Shown piece by piece: positions 1 to 8,804 of a stretch of 64,000 nucleotides of DNA; positions within the stretch are counted from its first letter, which is position 1; every line of letters starts with the position of its first letter. This DNA comes from Arthrobacter wenxiniae. Lineage in GTDB: Bacteria > Actinomycetota > Actinomycetes > Actinomycetales > Micrococcaceae. The notes under the pieces are model-generated. The model did no database searches. It was given only the letters and a program-made list of their open reading frames with translations, and had not been told where the DNA came from. The DNA lies in NCBI RefSeq assembly GCF_013376105.1, contig NZ_JAAMFM010000019.1:16019-80018 (forward strand), given 5' to 3'. The translations under genes were made by a program, and so were the position numbers.

Positions 1-2
1 TG

Positions 3-413
3 CTGCTGGCCGATCCGGCCTCCTCCGTGGCCCGGCGCGCGGCCTTTGCGACGAAGGACCTCTGGGTCACCCGCTTCGCGGACGACGAGCGCTACCCGAC
101 CGGGGACTTCGTCAACCAGCATGGTGGCGGGGCCGGCCTGCCGGCGTACATCGAGGCGGACCGTGACCTGGACGGCCAGGACATCGTCCTTTGGCACACG
201 TTCGGGCTGACGCACTTCCCGCGCGTGGAGGACTGGCCAATCATGCCCGTCGACTCCGTGGGGTTCAAGCTGCGCCCCGAGGGCTTCTTTGACCGCAGCC
301 CCGTGCTTGATGTGCCGGCCAGCCGCAAGGGCGGGCACGGGGCCGCGGGCCAGGCGGATCATCACGCCGGCGACCAGGGCGGGGCCGACGGTGGCGATCA
401 CTGCCACTGCTGA
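3..413 (+). CDS. Copper amine oxidase, C-terminal part (5' end outside window)
   Basis: The reading frame is open from the left edge and encodes the last ~136 residues of a copper/TPQ amine oxidase, which oxidatively deaminates primary amines to aldehyde, ammonia and hydrogen peroxide. Diagnostic family segments are visible: [20 protein letters not shown], the copper-ligand region [11 protein letters not shown], then [14 protein letters not shown] and [11 protein letters not shown]. The tail ends GDHCHC, resembling the short HCHG-type tail of the Arthrobacter globiformis phenylethylamine oxidase (family knowledge). The TPQ tyrosine and the other copper ligands lie upstream of the window. The stop overlaps the start region of the next gene. 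Confidence 0.93.
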   Translation: MLADPASSVARRAAFATKDLWVTRFADDERYPTGDFVNQHGGGAGLPAYIEADRDLDGQDIVLWHTFGLTHFPRVEDWPIMPVDSVGFKLRPEGFFDRSPVLDVPASRKGGHGAAGQADHHAGDQGGADGGDHCHC

Positions 414-876
414 CACGCGGAAGCGCGTCAGTCCCGTGCGGCGGGCGGGGTTCCCGGCCCGCCTGTGCGCCGCCGTCGCCCTGGGCTCCGTCGGCGTACA
501 CGCCTGGATGGCGTGGGAGCACCGCGCCATGCCGTGGGAGGGCGCGCTCATGCTCCTGATGGCCGCTGCCTGCCTGCCGTGCGCCGTTTTCGTGTGGCGC
601 CGCGGCCACGAGCGGTCCGTTCAGCTGCTCTTCGTGATGGCCTTGGCCATGGTGGCCGTGCACGCCGTCCTGCTCCTGGCGCCGGGCTCCACGGCCGGGC
701 GCGGCCACGGAGGAATGGACCCCATGGGCGCCATGGGAACCATGGGCGGGAGCATGGCCGGCGTCGTGATGCAGCCGGCCCCGATGCTGGGCGTCATCGC
801 CCTGGAGCTGGCCGTGGCGATGCTTGCGGCATGGGCCATGCGGCGCTCGCGGGCCTGCGGGGGGCAGCCCGCCTGA
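391..876 (+). CDS. Met/His-rich small integral membrane protein
   Basis: About 161 residues from a GTG that lies 23 bases inside the amine oxidase gene, with a G-rich stretch just upstream; an in-frame GTG at 436 is an alternative. Four hydrophobic segments are visible. Between the last two sits a loop rich in Met, Gly and His ([19 protein letters not shown]), followed by [20 protein letters not shown] do not recognise a named family. The Met/His loop and the coupling to a copper enzyme suggest metal handling, which is inference only. The C-terminus is basic (RRSRA). Confidence is good for coding, low for function. Confidence 0.65.
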   Translation: MAITATADTRKRVSPVRRAGFPARLCAAVALGSVGVHAWMAWEHRAMPWEGALMLLMAAACLPCAVFVWRRGHERSVQLLFVMALAMVAVHAVLLLAPGSTAGRGHGGMDPMGAMGTMGGSMAGVVMQPAPMLGVIALELAVAMLAAWAMRRSRACGGQPA

Positions 877-973
877 GCTGTTCTGCGTCCCGCCCGGCGC
901 GGGCAGTGCGCAGGACACTGTCATGCGCACGGCTGGGGGCGCCCGTCGCGCAATACAGGATGCCCCGGGCGGC

Positions 974-1675
974 TCACACCAGCGGCCACGGGTAGCGCAT
1001 GCCGGTGGCGTCTTCCGGCAGCACGCCCTCGCGGAGCAGGCGCCGGGCCCTTCGCTCCAGGGCGGCGAGCTCGCCGCCGTCGAGCAGTCCGGCGAGCTCC
1101 GGCGGCGCCCCCTCGGCAAGCGGCGCAATGTCCGCCAGCAGGTCCGCCGGGATTGGCTCGCCCGCGAAGTCCCAGATCACGGTCCGCAATTTATTGCTGG
1201 CGGCAAAGCACAGGCCGTTGTCAATGCCCCAGATGTGCCCGCCGGGGCCGCGCAGCACGTGCCCGCTCTTCCGGTCGGTGTTGTTGGCCAGGGCGTCGAA
1301 CAAGGCGATCCGTGCCAGCTCCGGATGGGTCTGCGGCGCATCCGCGTACAAAGTGAAGTAGTGCACGCCCGGGTCGGCTTCGATGAACCACTGGAGGGAA
1401 CCGGACCCCAGCGGCGGGTCTTCCCGGATCACCGTTGGCGGCACGATGCCCCAGCGCAGCGCCTCGCTGAGCAGGTAGGCCGCGCGCTCCCGCCGGTAAA
1501 GCCCCGGTTCAAAATCAGCCAAGGGCCGCTCCCCGGCCTCCGGCTTGTAGATCGCGTAGGCGCAGTCGCCCTCGGCGGACAGCCGGGCCAGGAAGGTCGC
1601 GTTGCTGCTGTTGGCAATGCGGCCCACCAGTTCCACCGCGCCCTCTTCCAGCAGCCTCAGCTCCCGCGCGGACAC
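974..1675 (-). CDS. SCO1664-family protein (PI3/4-kinase-like fold)
   Basis: 233 residues from a GTG at 1675 with GGGAG 5 bases upstream. It shows the family signatures NSSNATFLA near the N-terminus (nucleotide-loop region), AIYKP (conserved Lys of a kinase-like fold), FDALANNTDRKSGH (catalytic-loop-like D-N-D arrangement) and IWGIDNGLCF. In actinobacteria this family is often found with the MSMEG_4193 histidine phosphatase and with mycothiol ligase mshC (family knowledge). Here it begins 13 bases after the phosphatase stop, so the two form an operon. Neither the usual DUF3090 partner nor mshC is in the window. The biochemical role is not established. Confidence 0.85.
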   Translation of the reverse strand: MSARELRLLEEGAVELVGRIANSSNATFLARLSAEGDCAYAIYKPEAGERPLADFEPGLYRRERAAYLLSEALRWGIVPPTVIREDPPLGSGSLQWFIEADPGVHYFTLYADAPQTHPELARIALFDALANNTDRKSGHVLRGPGGHIWGIDNGLCFAASNKLRTVIWDFAGEPIPADLLADIAPLAEGAPPELAGLLDGGELAALERRARRLLREGVLPEDATGMRYPWPLV

Positions 1676-1688
1676 GCCGACTCCCGGT

Positions 1689-2339
1689 TCATGCCTGCCG
1701 CAGCCCGCCCAGGGGCTCCAGCGTCGAGTTGACCATGAGCACGGCCGGTGCCCGGCCCTCCGCCAGCGAGACGGCCGAAACCGAGCCGGGGCTGATGGTG
1801 ATCCGCTGGAAGAGGTCCAGCGGCGTCGCCAGGTAGTGGGCCACTGCCGCCTTGATGGGGTCGGCATGCGAGACGCAGACGACGGCGCCACCCGGGTGGG
1901 AGCGGCACAGCCGTTCCAGCGTGCCCACCATCCGTGCCTGCATCTCGGCAAAGCCCTCCCCGCCCGGGAAGCGGAAGGCGGACGGCGTGTGCTGGACCGC
2001 GTGCCACTCGGGCAGCCGGGCCAGGTCCGACAGCGCGGCGCCGGTCCAGGCGCCGAAGTCGCATTCGGTCAGGCCGACGTCCTCCAGCACCTCGAGCCCC
2101 CAGCGGGCGGCCGTGGGCGCCGCCGTTTCCCGGGCGCGCTCCAGGGGGGAGGAGTGGACGGCGTCGAGGGTCAGGCCCCCCAGGCGGTCCGCCAGCCGTT
2201 CCGCCTGGACGTGCCCCAGGCCGGACAGGTGCAGCCCCGGCGCGCGGCCGGGCAGCACTGTGCCCGTGGTCGGGGTCTGGCCGTGGCGCACCAGCAGGAG
2301 CAGGGTGCGCGCCGGCTCGGGGGCTGGCGTTGCGCTCAT
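1689..2339 (-). CDS. Histidine phosphatase, MSMEG_4193 family
   Basis: 216 residues starting at ATG 2339. The N-terminal LLLVRHGQT carries the phosphate-binding RHG motif with the His that is phosphorylated, SSPLERARETA holds the second Arg, ECDFGAW the acidic catalytic position, and VSHADPIKAAVAHYL the C-terminal catalytic His. This is a cytosolic phosphomonoesterase-type protein of the phosphoglycerate-mutase superfamily; its substrate is unknown. It is the first gene of a two-gene operon with the SCO1664-family gene and is transcribed divergently from the MoxR/VWA pair. A 60-bp palindrome lies upstream, so shared control of both operons is possible. Confidence 0.88.
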   Translation of the reverse strand: MSATPAPEPARTLLLLVRHGQTPTTGTVLPGRAPGLHLSGLGHVQAERLADRLGGLTLDAVHSSPLERARETAAPTAARWGLEVLEDVGLTECDFGAWTGAALSDLARLPEWHAVQHTPSAFRFPGGEGFAEMQARMVGTLERLCRSHPGGAVVCVSHADPIKAAVAHYLATPLDLFQRITISPGSVSAVSLAEGRAPAVLMVNSTLEPLGGLRQA

Positions 2340-2405
2340 TGGAACCAAGCGTAGCGGCAGGGGTCCCCGCCCGAGCTTGCGAGGGGTGGGGGAGTCGCGT
2401 AGCCA

Positions 2406-2465
2406 GGATGCCGGTTTGGATATATGAGGTCGATATATCAGCCTCAAATATCTGAATCGGCATCC
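2406..2465. promoter_or_regulatory. 60-bp near-perfect palindrome in a divergent promoter region
   Basis: The two 30-base arms pair along their whole length around a central GATATATC. Outer arms are GGATGCCG and CGGCATCC; the inner part is AT-rich with GATATATGAGG facing CCTCAAATATC. The non-Watson-Crick positions are mostly G-T, with one A-A. It lies 67 bases before the phosphatase start and 44 bases before the nearest ATPase start, so it can act on both promoters as a compound operator, or form a cruciform. The AT-rich core is unusual in this GC-rich DNA. Confidence 0.6.
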
Positions 2466-2508
2466 CTGCCGGATAGGGTCCTTCGCCAGGGTCTCGATTC
2501 CGGGCACC

Positions 2509-3918
2509 GTGGGGGACTACCGTGGAGGTGTGAGTGACCATCCAGACATCTCCACCGTTGGTGAACTGCGGGCCGCCGGGCACGTGCACAAGGACCTGCG
2601 CCAGGAACTCCGCGACAACCTGCTCGCCGCGCTCGCGGCCGGGCGCGACCCGTGGCCGGGCATCCACGGCCTGGATGAGACCGTCCTGCCCCAGCTGGAA
2701 CGCGCCCTCCTCGCGGGCCACGACGTGGTGCTGCTCGGCGAACGCGGGCAAGGCAAGACGCGCCTGTTGCGCACCCTGGCCGGGCTGCTGGACGAGTGGT
2801 CGCCCGTGATCGAGGGCTCCGAATTGAACGAGCACCCCTTTGAGCCGGTCACGGGGCGGTCCTGGGCCCGTGTCCGCGAGGAAGGCGATGCGCTGCCGGT
2901 GGCGTGGCGGCACCGCAGCGAGCGCTACGTCGAGAAGCTGGCCACCCCGGACACCTCCGTTGCCGACCTCATTGGGGACGTGGACCCCATGCGGGTGGCC
3001 GAGGGGCGGCGGCTGGGCGATCCGGAAACCATCCACTACGGCCTGGTCCCGCGCGCCAACCGCGGCATCGTCGCCATCAACGAACTGCCCGACCTCGCCG
3101 AGCGGATCCAGGTTTCGCTGCTCAACGTGATGGAGGAACGCGACATCCAAATCCGCGGCTATGTGCTGCGGCTGCCCCTGGACGTGCTGGTGGTGGCCTC
3201 CGCCAACCCGGAGGACTACACCAACCGCGGCCGGATCATCACGCCCCTGAAGGACCGTTTCGGAGCCGAAATCCGCACCCACTACCCGCTGGAGCTCGAC
3301 GACGAGGTCGCCGTCATCCGGCAGGAGGGGAAGCTGGTGGCCGACGTCCCGCCCGTCATCCTGGAAATCCTGGCCCGCTACACCCGTGCGCTGCGGCAGT
3401 CGCCGGCCATCAACCAGAGCTCCGGCGTCTCGGCCCGGTTCGGCATCGCGGGCGCGGAGACCGTTGCCGCGGCCGCGCTGCGCCGGGCCGCCGTCCGGGG
3501 AGAGGCCACGGCCGTGGCGAGGATCGTGGACCTCGAGAGCGCCGTGGACGTGCTCTCCGGCAAGCTGGAATTTGAATCCGGCGAGGAGGGGCGGGAGCAG
3601 GAGATCCTCAACCACCTGCTGCGCACGGCCACGGCGGAGGCCGTGCGGGAGCACTACCGGGGCCTCGACTTCAGCCCGCTGGTGGCCGCGTTCGACGGCC
3701 GGACCACCGTGACCACGGGCGACGCCGTCACGGCGGCGGAGTTCCTGGAGAACCTCCCCGCCCTGGACGGCTCCGGCCTCTACGACGCGATCGGCAGCCA
3801 CCTGAAAGCGGGCAACGACGGGCAGCGCGCCGCCGCCATTGAGCTGGCTTTGGAAGGGCTCTTCCTGGCCCGGCGGATCTCCAAGGAGTCCGGCGGCGGG
3901 GAGACGGTTTACGGATAA
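2509..3918 (+). CDS. MoxR-type AAA+ ATPase (magnesium-chelatase ChlI-like)
   Basis: 469 residues from GTG 2509; a GTG at 2530 directly behind GGAGGT is the alternative start. Walker A is GERGQGKT near residues 77-84; GIVAINELPDL serves as Walker B, VVASANPEDYTNRGRI as sensor 1 and LKDRF carries an arginine-finger-type residue. Such ATPases act as remodelling chaperones, usually with a VWA-domain partner. Here the VWA gene follows after 9 bases, exactly the MoxR/VWA pairing. Cytosolic. The client is unknown. The pair is transcribed away from the phosphatase operon across the 60-bp palindrome. Confidence 0.88.
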   Translation: MGDYRGGVSDHPDISTVGELRAAGHVHKDLRQELRDNLLAALAAGRDPWPGIHGLDETVLPQLERALLAGHDVVLLGERGQGKTRLLRTLAGLLDEWSPVIEGSELNEHPFEPVTGRSWARVREEGDALPVAWRHRSERYVEKLATPDTSVADLIGDVDPMRVAEGRRLGDPETIHYGLVPRANRGIVAINELPDLAERIQVSLLNVMEERDIQIRGYVLRLPLDVLVVASANPEDYTNRGRIITPLKDRFGAEIRTHYPLELDDEVAVIRQEGKLVADVPPVILEILARYTRALRQSPAINQSSGVSARFGIAGAETVAAAALRRAAVRGEATAVARIVDLESAVDVLSGKLEFESGEEGREQEILNHLLRTATAEAVREHYRGLDFSPLVAAFDGRTTVTTGDAVTAAEFLENLPALDGSGLYDAIGSHLKAGNDGQRAAAIELALEGLFLARRISKESGGGETVYG

Positions 3919-3927
3919 GGAAGCATC

Positions 3928-5931
3928 ATGGGCGCCCACGAACACATGTCCCGGTACGGCCGGTACGCCGGAGGCCCCGATCCGCTGGCGCCGCCGGTGG
4001 ACCTTGCCGAGGCCCTCGACGCCGTCGCGGAGGACGTCATGGCCGGCTATTCCCCCCGCCGCGCGCTACGGGAGTACCTGCGGCGCGGCGGGCCGCGCCG
4101 GCCGGGCCTGGACGAGCTCGCCGGCCGCGTCCAGCAGCGCCGCCACGACCTCCTGAACCGGCACCGGCTTGACGGCACCCTCGAGGAGGTCCGCAAGCTG
4201 CTCGAGGACGCCGTGCTCGCTGAACGCAAACAGCTGGCACGCGACGCCGCCATGGACGACACCGACCGCGCCTTCCGGGAGCTGCAGCTGGAGAACCTGC
4301 CCCAGTCCACCGCGGCCGCGGTCAACGAGCTCGACTCCTACGACTGGCAGTCCGGCGACGCGAGGGAGGCGTACGAACGCATAAAGGACCTGCTGGGCCG
4401 GGAGCTGCTGGACCAGCGCTTCGCCGGGATGAAGCAGGCCCTGGAAGGGGCCACGGCGGAGGACCGCGAGGCTGTCGAGGCCATGCTGCGCGACCTCAAC
4501 GAACTGCTGGACAAGCACCGCCGCGGGGAGGACACCGAGGAGGACTTCCGCGGGTTCATGGCCCGCCACGGCGGATTCTTCCCGGAAAACCCGCAGTCCG
4601 TCGACGAGCTGGTGGACGCCCTGGCCCGGCGCGCGGCGGCGGCCCAGCGGCTCATGCAATCCATGTCGCCGGAGCAGCGCGAGGAACTCATGCGGCTCTC
4701 GGCGCAGGCGTTCGGCTCGCCGGGGCTCATGTCCCAGCTTGATGCGCTGGACTCCAACCTCCAGGCCCTGCGCCCGGGCGAGGACTGGTCCGGGTCCGAA
4801 CGCTTCCAGGGCCGGGAGGGCCTGGGGCTCGGCGACGGCACGGGCGTGCTCCAGGACCTCGCCGAACTCGACGGGCTGGCCGAACAGCTGTCCCAGTCCT
4901 ACGCCGGCTCCAGCCTTGACGACCTCGACCTGGACGCCCTGGCCCGCCAGCTCGGCGCGGACGCCGCCGTCTCGGCCCGCACGCTCGCGGAGATTGAGCG
5001 TGCCATGCAGGACAGCGGCTACCTGCGGCGGGGTGCGGACGGGGACCTGCGGCTCTCGCCCCAGGCCATGCGGCGCCTGGGGAAGTCGCTGCTGCGGGAC
5101 GCCGCCCGACAGCTGTCCGGGCGGACGGGGTTCCGGGACACGCGGTCGTCCGGTGCCGCTGGCGAGCCCGCAGGGTCCAGCCGCGAGTGGCAGTTTGGCG
5201 ACGCCGAACCGTGGGACGTCACCCGCACCATCACCAACGCCATCACCCGCACCGCGGCCGACGGCGGCAACCCGGCGTCCGGCCTGCGGCTCGAGGTGGG
5301 CGACATCGAGGTCGCGGAGACCGAGGCACGCACCCGGGCCGCCGTCGTCCTGCTGGCCGACATCTCCTTCTCCATGGCCGCCGAGGGCCGGTGGGTGCCC
5401 ATGAAGCGCACGGCCCTCGCCCTGCACCACCTGGTCTCCACCCGCTTCCGCGGCGACCGCCTCGAGCTGGTCACCTTCGGCCTCCGCGCCCAGTCGATGG
5501 ACATCGAGGGGCTCACGGCCCTGCCCGCCGACAGGGAACAGGGAACCAACCTGCACCACGGGCTGCTGCTGGCCGGCCGCTTCTTCCGCCAGCACCGCGC
5601 CCTCCAGCCCGTCCTGCTAGTGGTGACCGACGGCGAACCCACCGCCCACCTGCTGCCGGACGGGGAGCCGTGGTTCTCCTGGCCGCCGGATACGGAGACC
5701 GTCGCCGCCACCGTCGCCGAGCTCGACCGCCTGGGGCGCGCCGGAACGCAGGTGACGTTCTTCCGCCTGGGCGACGACCCCGGCCTGGAGCGGTTCGTGG
5801 CGGCCATGGCCCGCCGGACCGGCGGCCGCGTGGTGGCGCCCGACGCCGGCGAGCTCGGTGCCGCCGTCGTCGGCGAGTACCTGCGTGCCCATTTCCACGG
5901 TCCCGCGGACGACGCCGGCTGGGTGCCTTAG
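3928..5931 (+). CDS. VWA-domain protein, partner of the MoxR ATPase
   Basis: 667 residues, ATG with a GGAAG Shine-Dalgarno 5 bases upstream. The first ~430 residues are charged, largely helical and Arg/Glu-rich. The C-terminal third is a von Willebrand A domain with an intact MIDAS metal site: DISFS near residue 478, the Thr in GTNLHHG, and VVTDGEPTAH. No signal peptide or membrane segment is visible, so it should be cytosolic. By analogy with MoxR/VWA and ChlI/ChlD systems, the ATPase and the VWA protein form a complex that loads a metal or activates a target protein; the target here is unknown. Confidence 0.88.
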   Translation: MGAHEHMSRYGRYAGGPDPLAPPVDLAEALDAVAEDVMAGYSPRRALREYLRRGGPRRPGLDELAGRVQQRRHDLLNRHRLDGTLEEVRKLLEDAVLAERKQLARDAAMDDTDRAFRELQLENLPQSTAAAVNELDSYDWQSGDAREAYERIKDLLGRELLDQRFAGMKQALEGATAEDREAVEAMLRDLNELLDKHRRGEDTEEDFRGFMARHGGFFPENPQSVDELVDALARRAAAAQRLMQSMSPEQREELMRLSAQAFGSPGLMSQLDALDSNLQALRPGEDWSGSERFQGREGLGLGDGTGVLQDLAELDGLAEQLSQSYAGSSLDDLDLDALARQLGADAAVSARTLAEIERAMQDSGYLRRGADGDLRLSPQAMRRLGKSLLRDAARQLSGRTGFRDTRSSGAAGEPAGSSREWQFGDAEPWDVTRTITNAITRTAADGGNPASGLRLEVGDIEVAETEARTRAAVVLLADISFSMAAEGRWVPMKRTALALHHLVSTRFRGDRLELVTFGLRAQSMDIEGLTALPADREQGTNLHHGLLLAGRFFRQHRALQPVLLVVTDGEPTAHLLPDGEPWFSWPPDTETVAATVAELDRLGRAGTQVTFFRLGDDPGLERFVAAMARRTGGRVVAPDAGELGAAVVGEYLRAHFHGPADDAGWVP

Positions 5932-5998
5932 GCGGCCGTCTCACCTTGTGGACGCGTGTGACCTCTCCCACACCTCGTGATAGGCTGTCCAAAATTCA

Positions 5999-6020
5999 TT
6001 ACCGTCCGAACGGTCGGTAA
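5999..6020. promoter_or_regulatory. TetR-like operator palindrome upstream of MFS gene
   Basis: The 22-bp sequence TTACCGTCCGAACGGTCGGTAA is an inverted repeat with consensus TTACCGnCCGnnCGGnCGGTAA. ACCG/CGGT arms are typical of TetR-family operators (family knowledge). It lies 49 bases before the transporter start, where a repressor could block transcription. No TetR gene is adjacent, so the regulator would act in trans. Confidence 0.55.
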
Positions 6021-6069
6021 CTTCCGGCTTCCAAGCAACCGCGTCCGCGCGCTGAACAATGGAGTTCGC

Positions 6070-7437
6070 ATGTCCCTCGCCCCACAAACAGCACCAGGAA
6101 CCCGCTCCGAGGCCCGACGCGTCCTTGCCGGCACCCTGGTCGGAACCACCATCGAGTGGTACGACTTCTTCATCTTTGCCCAGCTCACGGCAACCCTGCT
6201 GACCCCGCTCTTCCTCAAGCCGCTGAGCGAGAACAATCCGGGCCTGGGGCAGATCCTGGCCTTCGCCATGATCGGCATCTCCTTCCTCTTCCGGCCGCTG
6301 GGCGCAATCGTCGCCGGGCACCTGGGCGACAAGTTCGGCCGCAAGCGGATCCTGGTGCTCACGCTCATCCTCATGGGCGCCGCCACGGCCCTGATCGGGC
6401 TGCTGCCCACCTACGGGCAGATCGGGCTGTGGGCTCCGCTGCTGCTGGTGCTGCTGCGCGTCGTCCAGGGCTTCTCCGCCGGCGGCGAATGGGGCGGCGC
6501 CGCCCTGATGGCCGTGGAGCACGCGCCCGCCGGCAGGCGGGGCTACTTCGGCGCCTACCCGCAGATCGGCGTGCCCCTCGGCATGATTCTGGCCACCGGC
6601 TTGCTCTACATTCTGCGCACGGCCACCACGTCCGAGCAGTTCACCGCCTGGGGCTGGCGCATCCCGTTCCTGCTCTCCGTGGTCCTGGTCGTTGTGGGCT
6701 ACCTGATCCGGCGTGCCGTGGAGGAGTCGCCGGTGTTCAAGCGGCTGGCCCTGCGCAAGGCCTCCGAGCACACCCCGCTCAAGCAGCTGTTCCAGACCAA
6801 CACCAAGCAGGTCATCCAGGCCGCCCTGATCTTTGTCTCCAACAACGCCGCGGGCTACCTCGTCATCGCGTTCTTGATCGCCTACACCACCAAGGTCCTG
6901 CACATGCCCGTGGCGCCCGTGCTGCTGGCCACCACCGTGGGCTCCTTCGGCTGGCTGATCTTCACGTTGGTGGGCGGTTGGCTCTCGGACAGGATCGGGC
7001 GCCGGGCGACGTTCCTGGCCGGCTATGCCCTGGTCTTCGTCTGGATGATCCCCATGTTCCGGCTCATCGACTCCGGCAACGTGGTGGTTTACGGCTTCGC
7101 GGTGTTTGTGCTGACAATCGGCCTGGGCCTGTCCTACGGCCCGCAGTCGGCCATGTACGCGGAGATGTTCCCGGCGCACATCCGCTACTCGGGCATCTCC
7201 ATCGGCTATGCGATCGGGGCCATCCTGGGCGGGGCGTTTGCTGCCACCGTGGCGGAGGTGCTCCTGCAGAAGACCGGCTGGTCCGGTTCGATCGCGCTGT
7301 ACATCATGGCGCTGACCGTGGTGTCGGTCGCCGCCGTGCTGTGGGTGGGGGAGACGCGCGGGAACAACCTGCACGTGGAGGACCTCGACGACGAACTGGT
7401 GCGCCTGGCCGCCAACGTGGCGCCCGAAGGAAAATAG
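6070..7437 (+). CDS. MFS transporter, metabolite:H+ symporter (MHS) family
   Basis: 455 residues, ATG 6070 with GGAG 7 bases upstream. It has twelve predicted membrane segments. The start TLVGTTIEWYDFFIF is the classic first helix of the MHS family (proline/betaine ProP, shikimate ShiA, citrate and dicarboxylate symporters). Loop motifs GHLGDKFGRKR after helix 2 and GGWLSDRIGRR in the second half match the MFS signature. FSAGGEWGGAALMAVEHAP and GVPLGM are also family-typical. The substrate cannot be read from sequence; an organic acid or zwitterion is likely. A TetR-like palindrome lies just upstream. Confidence 0.9.
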   Translation: MSLAPQTAPGTRSEARRVLAGTLVGTTIEWYDFFIFAQLTATLLTPLFLKPLSENNPGLGQILAFAMIGISFLFRPLGAIVAGHLGDKFGRKRILVLTLILMGAATALIGLLPTYGQIGLWAPLLLVLLRVVQGFSAGGEWGGAALMAVEHAPAGRRGYFGAYPQIGVPLGMILATGLLYILRTATTSEQFTAWGWRIPFLLSVVLVVVGYLIRRAVEESPVFKRLALRKASEHTPLKQLFQTNTKQVIQAALIFVSNNAAGYLVIAFLIAYTTKVLHMPVAPVLLATTVGSFGWLIFTLVGGWLSDRIGRRATFLAGYALVFVWMIPMFRLIDSGNVVVYGFAVFVLTIGLGLSYGPQSAMYAEMFPAHIRYSGISIGYAIGAILGGAFAATVAEVLLQKTGWSGSIALYIMALTVVSVAAVLWVGETRGNNLHVEDLDDELVRLAANVAPEGK

Positions 7438-7447
7438 CGCCGCCTCA

Positions 7448-7481
7448 AGCCGGTGCCCGGCTCCCGGGCCGCGCACCGGCT
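7448..7481. terminator. Hairpin between convergent MFS and aminotransferase genes
   Basis: AGCCGGTGC and GCACCGGCT form a 9-bp perfect stem separated by 16 bases that contain the internal palindrome CCGGCTCCCGGGCC. It fills the 54-base gap between two convergent stops, the expected place for a bidirectional terminator. No T-run follows. Confidence 0.45.
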
Positions 7482-7491
7482 GGCGCGCCGC

Positions 7492-8685
7492 TCACAGTTC
7501 AAGCCATGCCTTCAACCGGCCCAATCCCTCCCGGATGTCATCGACGGGCAGGCCGGAATAGGCAAAGCGGGCGTAGGAGCGGTCCTCTCCCGGCTGGGGC
7601 CGGCCAAAATGGAGGCGCGTGCAAAATGAGACGCCCGTCGCGTGCAGCGCCTCGGTGGCGAAGTCCGGCAGCTCCGTGATGCCCTTCGACGCCATGGCCC
7701 CGGTGACATCGGGGAACAGGTAAAACGTGGCGTTTGGCTTGGCAACGCTGACTCCCGGCATGGAGTTGAGCAGTTCGGCGGTGGCGTCGCGGCGGGCCTG
7801 CAGCTCGGCGAGGATGGCACGGGGTCCGGACTGGTCGCCGCGGATGGCCTCCACGCCGGCGCGCTGGACAAAGTGGGTGGTGCAGGACTCGTCGTTGGTG
7901 TTGAGCTTGGCGAATGCCTCGGAGACTTTCCGCGGGGCAACGGCGCACCCGAGCCGCCAGCCGGTCATCGCGAACTTCTTGCTGAAAGTGTAGAGGATGA
8001 CGGTTCGCTCCGCCATGCCGGGCAGCGCCGCAATCGAGTGTGAGGAACCAGAATAGCGCATCTCAAAGTAGGCCTCGTCGGAAAGCACCCACAGGTTGTG
8101 CCGCCGGGCCAGGTCGGCAACTGCACGGCGCTCGGCCTCGGTGGATTCGGCCCCGATGGGGTTTTGCAGGTCGTTGTAGATGATGGCCTTGGTCGCCGGG
8201 CCCACCATCGACTTGAGCTGCTCCAAGTCGATCGCGAAGCCGGCGTCCGTGGGGAGGTAGCGGTACGGGCGGGCGGTGCCGCCGTAGTATTCGATCTGGC
8301 TCTCATAGATGGGGTAGCCCGGATTCGGGTAGAGGACCTCGTCCCCCGGATCCATGAGCGTCTGGATGAACCGGCCGATCACCGGCTTGCCCCCCGGATG
8401 CACCGTCACCTGTTCCGGGCCCACTGCCATTCCGCGCTTGGCGCCAATGTCTTCGGCGAGTGCTTCACGCAACAGCGGTATCCCGGCCGCCGGGCAGTAC
8501 CCCGTCAAGCCGTCGGCAATGGCCTTGTCCAGGGCCTCGACAATGTTCGGCGGTGTTGGCAGGTCAATGTCACCGAGGTGGAAAGGATAAACCCGGTTTC
8601 CCTGTGCCGCCCAGTCGGCTGCGGCCTGGGAGACCGAAAATGCGGTCTCGGTGCCGAGCCGGTCCAATCGTTGCGCAAGCTCCAC
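7492..8685 (-). CDS. PLP-dependent aminotransferase, class I/II
   Basis: 397 residues from GTG 8685, preceded by AAGAGG at 6 bases. Fold type I aminotransferase signatures are present in order: YPFHLGDIDLPTPPNIVEA, NPGYPIYES, the PLP-contacting NDLQNPIG, LSDEAYFEM (Asp for the pyridine nitrogen) and YTFSKKFAMTGWRLG with the Schiff-base Lys. The C-terminal part (DRSYARFAYSG) contains the substrate-carboxylate Arg region. Such enzymes interconvert amino and keto acids; specificity is not readable here. It is a single gene, convergent with the MFS gene. Confidence 0.88.
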   Translation of the reverse strand: MELAQRLDRLGTETAFSVSQAAADWAAQGNRVYPFHLGDIDLPTPPNIVEALDKAIADGLTGYCPAAGIPLLREALAEDIGAKRGMAVGPEQVTVHPGGKPVIGRFIQTLMDPGDEVLYPNPGYPIYESQIEYYGGTARPYRYLPTDAGFAIDLEQLKSMVGPATKAIIYNDLQNPIGAESTEAERRAVADLARRHNLWVLSDEAYFEMRYSGSSHSIAALPGMAERTVILYTFSKKFAMTGWRLGCAVAPRKVSEAFAKLNTNDESCTTHFVQRAGVEAIRGDQSGPRAILAELQARRDATAELLNSMPGVSVAKPNATFYLFPDVTGAMASKGITELPDFATEALHATGVSFCTRLHFGRPQPGEDRSYARFAYSGLPVDDIREGLGRLKAWLEL

Positions 8686-8804
8686 GTGGCGCCTCTTTCT
8701 GTTCGCTGGGCCCACGCGTCAGCGGGGCCCGGCTGAGAAACGAAGCCCGGGAGGGCGTGGGGACTAGTCCTGATCGTACGACCGCCCTGCGCTATCCTCA
8801 AGGG

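Noticed and set aside
1657..3945. Very long open frame on the minus strand (762 codons)
   Set aside because: It runs antisense to the ATPase gene and through the phosphatase in another frame; its composition is the Arg/Gly/His-rich mirror of high-GC coding DNA, and motifs exist only in the sense frames.
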